NCBI GenBank assembly: GCA_050084515.1
Contig: CM114274.1
Coordinates: forward strand, 8,928,001-8,992,000
Direction: 5' to 3'
From: Blasia pusilla
Taxonomy: Eukaryota > Marchantiophyta > Marchantiopsida > Blasiales
Length of the DNA: 64,000 nucleotides
Below the pieces are notes generated by a model. It was not told where the DNA came from. It saw only the letters and a program-made list of their open reading frames with translations, and did not search any database. Positions 58,406 to 64,000 of this stretch are shown in pieces. Numbering within the stretch: the stretch's first letter is position 1; every line of letters starts with the position of its first letter. Made by a program: the position numbers and the translations under genes.

Positions 58406-59398
58406 TGTCGCGCCTCTACTCTCCTTGAACGTCAATCTTTAGTGTTGAAGCGTGCGTTGAGGTCACTTAACTCATCGCCGATCTGCACCCAAACACGCAC
58501 TCGTTAGTCGGGTTTGGCCAACCGGCGTTCCAACCCACCGAGTCCTAAACTCGGCGTCTCATCAAGCTCAACCTTCCTTAGTTCCTAGCTCCCAACACAT
58601 GGCAAGTCCTTCAAGACTTGGAACAGACTTCTGGTTAGTCCAGGGATCTCAAACGGCACTTGCACGCCTAGCGATCCCAATTGCTCAACGGTCCTCGTGT
58701 GAGTTCTGAACCGAGACCCAAGTAATTGAGTCGCGGCGTGAAATCCAAGAGGAATGTCTACAATCGCCTCAATGGACTTGGTGCAGGTTTTCCAACCCAA
58801 CGCCCAAACTCGCGTTCCGTTCCATGCCCTTGAGCGCCCGCTGGGCGCCCAAAGTGGGGCTTGGGTTCCAAGCACTCTCGGAGACCTTCCCCTTACTAGT
58901 ACTTCTGGGGTTCTCCAATAACCCCTCCCCTTTGGGAAAAGAGGTTCGGGCCCTTCATTGTGGCCCTCAACCCGACTCCACTTACAGTCGTTTTCGGGTC
59001 GTATCTCGGCCGCTGCTTATGCGTTTGCAGCGATCTTTCGTGTGTTTGAACCAGCTCTTCATAAGCTTTCCAACGCACTCTTATTTGCTCCAAATGCATC
59101 TTGGCGCTAAAAGTTATGGCCATAAATACAGTCGGAAACTCTCAAACGCAAGTGGCGTTCCAAATCCGGATCTTTCCTTTGGCAACCCACTTCCTAGACT
59201 CGACTTCTTTCAAGTCTCATTCCGCGTTTGGTCCAGGTTTCTGAGTTGCGACCATCAAATCTGAAACGCGACTTCTCGCTCGCGTCTCGTCTCTTGTCTC
59301 CTCTTTGAGACAACTCCAACGCGCAAACCATCTTAGCGTGAGCCCGCTAATGTTCCGATGTTCCGCTTGGCACTTGTTTGGTCATGAGGGTCGCGACA
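58406..59398 (-). repeat. 5' LTR of the nested chromovirus
   Basis: 993 bp, starting TGTCGCGACCC on the minus strand, nearly identical with 52071-53072. It abuts the primer-binding site on one side and copy B sequence on the other. Confidence 0.92.
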
Positions 59399-59540
59399 TA
59401 GGTAGCCCTATACATCTACAACATGCTATACACCTTCTTGGGTGCCCGAATCAGAAGGCCGGGTGCTAGGTTGCCCCATCGTTAGTCGCACATCTGTAAT
59501 CCATATCATGCAAAGATCAAGTCATCTACCTCTCCTAAGT

Positions 59541-59674
59541 ACATCGAGGACAAACCCACCTTCCAAGAGGGAACAACATCCAAACGTGAGTCAAACACAT
59601 CATGTGCCAACCCCTAGAACACCGATCACACACCAACATACGGCCGCGTTACCAGCAGACCCACACAACATGCA
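59541..59674 (-). pseudogene. PHD finger of gypsy copy B
   Basis: The Cys4-His-Cys3 blocks of copy A recur: CMLCGSAGNAA from 59674, VCDRCSRGWH in the adjoining frame, and GRWVCPRC ending at 59541. The first block here reads GSAGNAA where copy A has GSAVTR, so the copies have diverged on their own while keeping every zinc ligand. It lies just 143 bases from the nested insertion. Confidence 0.7.
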
Positions 59675-59699
59675 CCTCAAGCTAGCACGTATCATGGCT

Positions 59700-60960
59700 A
59701 AGCTTGGGTCAGATACCATCCACATTTGGAAGATGACATGGCGCACAATTACGCACATGGTCCTTCCAAACAACTCCATCACGACCCTCCAACATGAGAA
59801 CTCCGAAGCTAACACTCGCGCACTCGTAAAATAGTGCGGCCTGGCGTCACATCCAACGTTGTCGGGCACCGCTGCAAATAGACATAGTTCCCCACATGGA
59901 ACCTACGAATCGATGGTCGATAACCTCCACTCGAATGGTTGCATACCGCAACGATCTCTCGTGTTGAGCAATGGCAAGATTCTCAAAGGTCGTTGGCATA
60001 ACTCTCCGAAAGAGCTCCGCCACCGAGAACACACCCTCATCCACATTTTCGGGTCATCAAGGTTCACCACCTCACTAGACTCCCAACAATTGCCGCTGGC
60101 AAGTCCGGATCTCGGCCGTATAACGTAAAAATAAGGTGAGAAGGAAGCCAAGGATGCTTGGCGATCGAACCTATACCCTATGGCTAACCATGGCAATCGA
60201 ATATCCGGTCCCAAGATGCCCTTCAGAGGCCATACTTGCGCAATGCCCTCTTCACCGCCTCGAACCACACGCCAGCCAAACCATCCGCCTCAAGATGATC
60301 TCGAGACGTGGTCCGATGATCAATCAACGCCTTGTCACACAAGACTGAAACTCACCCTGAAACTCAGACTCTGGTCGGTCAAGCACTTCAGCTGGTGCAC
60401 CAAAATGACTAAGCACTCTATCCAAACGCATACGCCGTTCCTCACTTGCCTTGTCCGGTAATGCCACCAACTCAATCCACTTGAGAAGTGCTCCACCATC
60501 ACCAACACATATCGATGATGTCGCATACCAACGGTAACGGTCCCGCAAAGTCCACACTCCAACGGTAACCCAACCCCATAATAGGCAAGGGGTGTAATTG
60601 TGGTGTAGGGGCATTAAATGATGCCCTCACCCGGTCACAAACCATACAATGTGACACCAATCGCTGCACACTGAGTATGCATGCCACGCCACCGACATCG
60701 CCAAGGAGTAAGCTATACGACGCTTTACCCCAAAATGTCCCAACTCCTCATGGGCATGTCGCACAATGCGCTCTCTCTCCGAGCCAAATGTGGCACTACT
60801 CGTACTCTACCATCCTCCCATACGCGGAGAATATGTGTTCCCTCCAATCGATACCTCTTAGCACGTTGAAGAACACGGTCTCGCTCCTTGGCACTCACTA
60901 TGCCTGGCACCCTACCGGTTCGTAGGAACTCCAACACCAACGCATCATCATGAATATCAC
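59700..60960 (-). pseudogene. Integrase of gypsy copy B, decayed
   Basis: Seen in several frames: LSRCMVCDRVRASFNAP-like Cys pair near 60620-60660 (frame 60499-60687: VSHCMVCDRVRASFNAPTPQ), YRWSVDFAGPLP with the first aspartate, RVLSHFGAPAEVL (60324-60614) and a tail frame at 59847-60268. The order equals copy A. Confidence 0.75.
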
Positions 60961-61009
60961 GCTGATCCGTACCACCATCTCCAACCTTAGGATCCAAGGT
61001 GGCCATCTA

Positions 61010-61510
61010 CCCTCTGACTAGAGTAAGATATCATGTGGTCCTCCATACTAGAGTCCACCCCTAACCAACATAAAAAGGCGGATGCATGCCAACCTGGCAC
61101 CATCTCCTCATCAACCTCGCCATGCCATCTAGCCCCTGTTGTATCCTCTTGGCTAGTACATGGGTTCCTACTCAATCCATCAGCATCAAGGTTGGCAACT
61201 CCAGGTCTATGTACTACCTGGAAGTCATACTCCTGTAAGATAAGAGCCCACCGTGGAAGCTTCCCTGTAAGCTTGTCCGACTCCATCAACCACTTGAGCG
61301 GTTGGTGATCAGTAACAAGGGTAAACTGGGTGCCAAACAAGTAACACCTAAAGTGTGCCACAGCCCACACTACTGCCAAGCACTCTCCCTCATATGAACT
61401 ATAGCGCGACTCCATTTGCATTATTCGAACGACTTGCATAGGCCACCACAAACTCCATGTGCTCATCATCATGTTGTGTCAACACTGCTCCAAGTCCCAA
61501 CCTACTCCAA
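61010..61510 (-). pseudogene. RNase H of gypsy copy B
   Basis: The frame 60987-61472 is longer than in copy A: it holds SRYSSYEGECLAVVWAV, LVTDHQPLKWLM and NLDADGLSRN. The first aspartate lies upstream in another frame near 61490-61510. Confidence 0.8.
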
Positions 61511-62580
61511 TCGCAGTGTAATCGAATGGGCGCCCTCGATAGGTCTCCTCAAGATAGGCGCCCCACCAATCGGGCCTTAAGCTCCACAAAAGCTCTCTCC
61601 TGATCATCTCCCCAATGCCACTCTTGATCTGATTTCAGCAATTGGTTCAAAGGCTTTGCCATAGCACTAAATCCTTCACATACCTCCGATAGTAGTTCGC
61701 CAATCCCATGAATGCTCGAACTCTACTCACATCTACCGGACGCTGAATAAGTGCAATAGCCTCCACCTTTGCTTGTCGAACTCCCAAACCACCGGATAGA
61801 TCACATGACCCAAGTACTCAACATCCTCATGGAAGAACTTACACTTTCCTGGATGCAACGTAGACCATGAGCTTTCAACCGCTCAAACACCATGTGCAAA
61901 TGTATCCGATGCTCCTCCACCGTGTTATCGAACACCAAGATATCATCAATGTAACACCGAACAAAATCCAACCCCGCTAGGATCTCGTCCATCACTCTTT
62001 GAAACTCGGCGGTGCATTCTTCAACCCAAAGGGTAAGAATTTCCACTAGTACAAACAATCCTTGCCATGAGAGTTGACACCCCAAAATGTTGTCTTGGCC
62101 TTGTCACTCTCCCGAATCGGAAATTGATGGTATCCGCTCAAGATCCAAAGTACATGAAAATCTTTGCCTGTCCCACCACATCAAAGATCTCTCAGTGTAG
62201 GCATGGCATACCTATCCGCTTTGGTTTGCCGATTGATAGGACGGTAATCTCCACACATCCGCCTATCCGTAGAAGTTGCCATGCATATCCTTTTAGCGAG
62301 CATGACGGTGGTGATGCATACTCTCCATGCGACAACTCCACTAATCCAGCCTCCAAAAGGTCCAACGCCCTACTCGAATCAAGTCCTCTCCATATCACTA
62401 TATCGGTAGGGACGACGGAAGATTGGCGTATCACTAGCCAAATCAATCAGATACCGGGTCCAACCAGAGAACCCAACTCCTTCATGCTAAAGGCAAAACA
62501 ACTCCTATAAGCACGTAGGAACTGTGTCAGCGCCGTTTCTCACCTCCCGTAAGCTTGGGCCCAAGTAATGGCTCCCAAGT
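61511..62580 (-). pseudogene. pol: Reverse transcriptase of gypsy copy B
   Basis: The catalytic YIDD is within VRCYIDDILVF in the frame 61801-62085. GLVELSHGEYASP lies at 62300-62345 and the connector before it at 62400-62580. The sequence follows copy A closely, with different frame breaks. Confidence 0.85.
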
Positions 62581-62849
62581 CTCCTCCTTTGGCACACTAG
62601 AGGGAGAGGACGATGCCATTGGTCGCTACGCATAACCCCTTCACAAGATGGTACACCCTTAGCTACACCATCATCTCGAGCAAATAACTCCTCCACCAAC
62701 ATGAGCAACCAACTCCACATGCCCACCATTACATCCCATTTACTCCAAGGATGCAAAATACTACTCTCCTCGCCCAACCGATGCCTCTACCATCCCGGTA
62801 GCCATCGAGCTCATTACAAGGGGTGGAAGACCCACGACATAGTCCGAAG

Positions 62850-63890
62850 TCGTATTTGCTCGCCATACCAAGACTCAAAATCCAAGTCAAACAATTCAGG
62901 TCCATGGCCTGACCCAACACATGACGTCGTGAAGCCTCGAAATAGAAGCAACATTTGTCACACCAAAGAGCAAATCCCATCGCACGACGCTCTCTCATCG
63001 GCGTTAGGCTCCACCAATCGCCGCACATGAGAATCCCATACAAGCCCGGGACCACCTTCCTCGTAGGCATGTGACGCGGGAAAACTCACAAATGTGGGTA
63101 GTGCCATCCTAGGTCGGCCCACGGTTCACCACACGCCATGGGTGACCGATCAATAACCCTCACCACTTGAGAAAGTCGCCCAAGATCAAGATACTATCCT
63201 TTGAAGGCGAGGATCCCCGTTGCACCGCATCATATGCTCGACGTAGAACCTCCCTAGGCAACAAGTTTGTCCACCACAAGCGTGGACGATGTGCACATAA
63301 AGCCAACTTCATGCGCATCCAACAACACCGCTGGTCCAATCCAAGACCGCACCTCATGAACACTCGCCATCATCCGGTCCGAGTGTCACCCCAACAATGG
63401 AACATTCTCGAATGTAAGCTAGAGCACGTGCTCGATGAACTGAAGATGTCGTAACACCCTTAACATCTCCCAAAACAATCGAGACCTAGGGTCATGTAAT
63501 CCCTCACCACGACCAAAGACGTATGATCCCGACATGGCCATCCAAAGCAATCACCAAATCCACAGGACCAACCTCTCAAGGTCCCGCGCCCCAACAATGC
63601 AATTTGTGATGGTAAAGCACGCCTGGTACCCACGAATAGCTGATGGCGGCAACAACTCAGGGTATCTCCGCATCAACTGACCAATATGTCGAGATGAGAC
63701 TCTCTGGGCCGTCTCATCTCGCTCCACATACACGTATCTCCGCACAAGAATACCGGCTCGCAACATCTGCTGTGACCAAACCAGTGCTAATCCCACCAAA
63801 GAGATCTAACACACAAATACCCTCGGCGGATATCTTGCCATACAATGGGTGTAGTATCCAAAGGGGATAACCTAATCGACCAGAAGTAGG
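62850..63890 (-). pseudogene. DNMT3-like C5-cytosine methyltransferase domain of gypsy copy B
   Basis: The same domain as in copy A, independently legible. Motif I reads VLDLFGGISTGL here (about 63780-63813), closer to the family than copy A's ISFGL. RAGILVRRYVYVERDETAQR follows. The Pro-Cys of motif IV is at 63532-63537 and Glu-Asn-Val of motif VI at 63401-63409. Motif VIII is better kept than in copy A: CAHRPRLWWTNLLPREVLRR (about 63225-63300), which parallels the AHRxR..W.NL of DNMT3. The end reads AMGFALWCD...RRHVLGQAMDL (62850-62970). The 26-bp insertion of copy A is absent. It stands directly upstream of the reverse transcriptase, as in copy A. Confidence 0.8.
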
Positions 63891-64000
63891 AGTCCGCCGG
63901 GGCCTCCTCTTCCTCGTGAGGTATAATGACCTCACACCAAGCCTCTGCACTAGGCGATTAGCCTCTGCCGTAGTGCACCGCCTGAACTCCAAAGTGGCAC

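Larger units (their letters stand above)
52071..59398 (-). mobile_element. Chromodomain-bearing Ty3/gypsy element (chromovirus), nested in copy B
   Basis: LTRs at 52071-53072 and 58406-59398 enclose gag, protease, reverse transcriptase, RNase H, integrase and a chromodomain, all on the minus strand. The insertion split the sequence CCCAGGT/AGCCCTA that is continuous in copy A (near 12365-12380); AGGT is duplicated on both sides (52065-52068 and 59400-59403). The LTRs are nearly identical by eye, so the insertion is young, yet the coding frames hold several shifts and stops. Confidence 0.92.
51447..64000 (-). mobile_element. Gypsy copy B (methyltransferase/PHD family), interrupted and continuing past the window
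   Basis: The same family as copy A in the opposite direction. Its 3' LTR region is at 51447-52027. The body resumes at 59399 after a younger gypsy element inserted at 52071-59398. Reading leftward from 64000: methyltransferase, reverse transcriptase, RNase H, integrase, PHD finger. Gag and protease would lie beyond the window end. Frames are broken as in copy A, with some identical breaks. Confidence 0.87.

Noticed and set aside
1-64000. tRNA, rRNA or other structured RNA genes
   Set aside because: No cloverleaf with intact A/B boxes or rRNA core sequence was recognised by eye; a tRNAscan/Infernal run would settle it.

Overview
The window looks like nuclear DNA of a streptophyte (land plant or charophyte-grade). 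It has AT-rich intergenic DNA, spliced genes, Ty3/gypsy retrotransposons, a hAT transposase remnant and many short repeats. A primer-binding site matching initiator tRNA-Met in one retrotransposon fits plant elements. I cannot name the species. Host genes are sparse: the only convincing ones are two tandem paralogues, both on the minus strand, of an OFA-type (oxalate/formate antiporter-like) major facilitator transporter. Copy 1 (25552-27470) reads through intact over two exons. Copy 2 (38804-41274) carries a one-base frameshift, and its intron holds an array of about eleven 47-bp repeats.

The most striking content is a Ty3/gypsy family with an unusual polyprotein. Copy A is on the plus strand at 3282-12991. 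Copy B is on the minus strand from about 51447 to beyond the window end. The order read from the two copies together is: Gag with two CCHC knuckles, aspartic protease, a DNMT3-like C5-cytosine methyltransferase, reverse transcriptase, RNase H, integrase and a C-terminal PHD finger. In copy A the methyltransferase lies between protease and reverse transcriptase; in copy B the same junction with reverse transcriptase is visible. Motifs I, IV (Pro-Cys), VI (Glu-Asn-Val), VIII and the C-terminal motifs are recognisable, as is a complete Cys4-His-Cys3 PHD pattern. Both copies are riddled with frameshifts, some of them shared.

Layout: 1-3281 old repeats (a LINE-like reverse transcriptase tail and a MITE). 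3282-12991 gypsy copy A. 13-25 kb AT-rich DNA plus a GC-rich repeat family bounded by CAAGGTTGCA-like inverted ends, densest at 21.2-23.9 kb. 25.5-27.5 kb transporter 1. 28-36 kb more GC-rich repeats and AT-rich DNA. 38.8-41.3 kb transporter 2. 42.6-44.8 kb broken hAT transposase. 45.35-45.98 kb gypsy fragment. 46-51 kb repeats. 51.4-64 kb gypsy copy B, split by a younger chromodomain-bearing gypsy element (52071-59398) with two near-identical LTRs, a primer-binding site and a polypurine tract.

How the parts may work together: the methyltransferase (writer) and PHD finger (chromatin reader) in one polyprotein suggest an element that can alter or sense the chromatin of its own copies. Retrotransposon-borne cytosine methyltransferases are known from dinoflagellates and charophytes (de Mendoza and colleagues, 2018, from memory). 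The pairing with a C-terminal PHD finger is the part I do not recall being described. Motif calls are read from the sequence by eye; no database search was possible.
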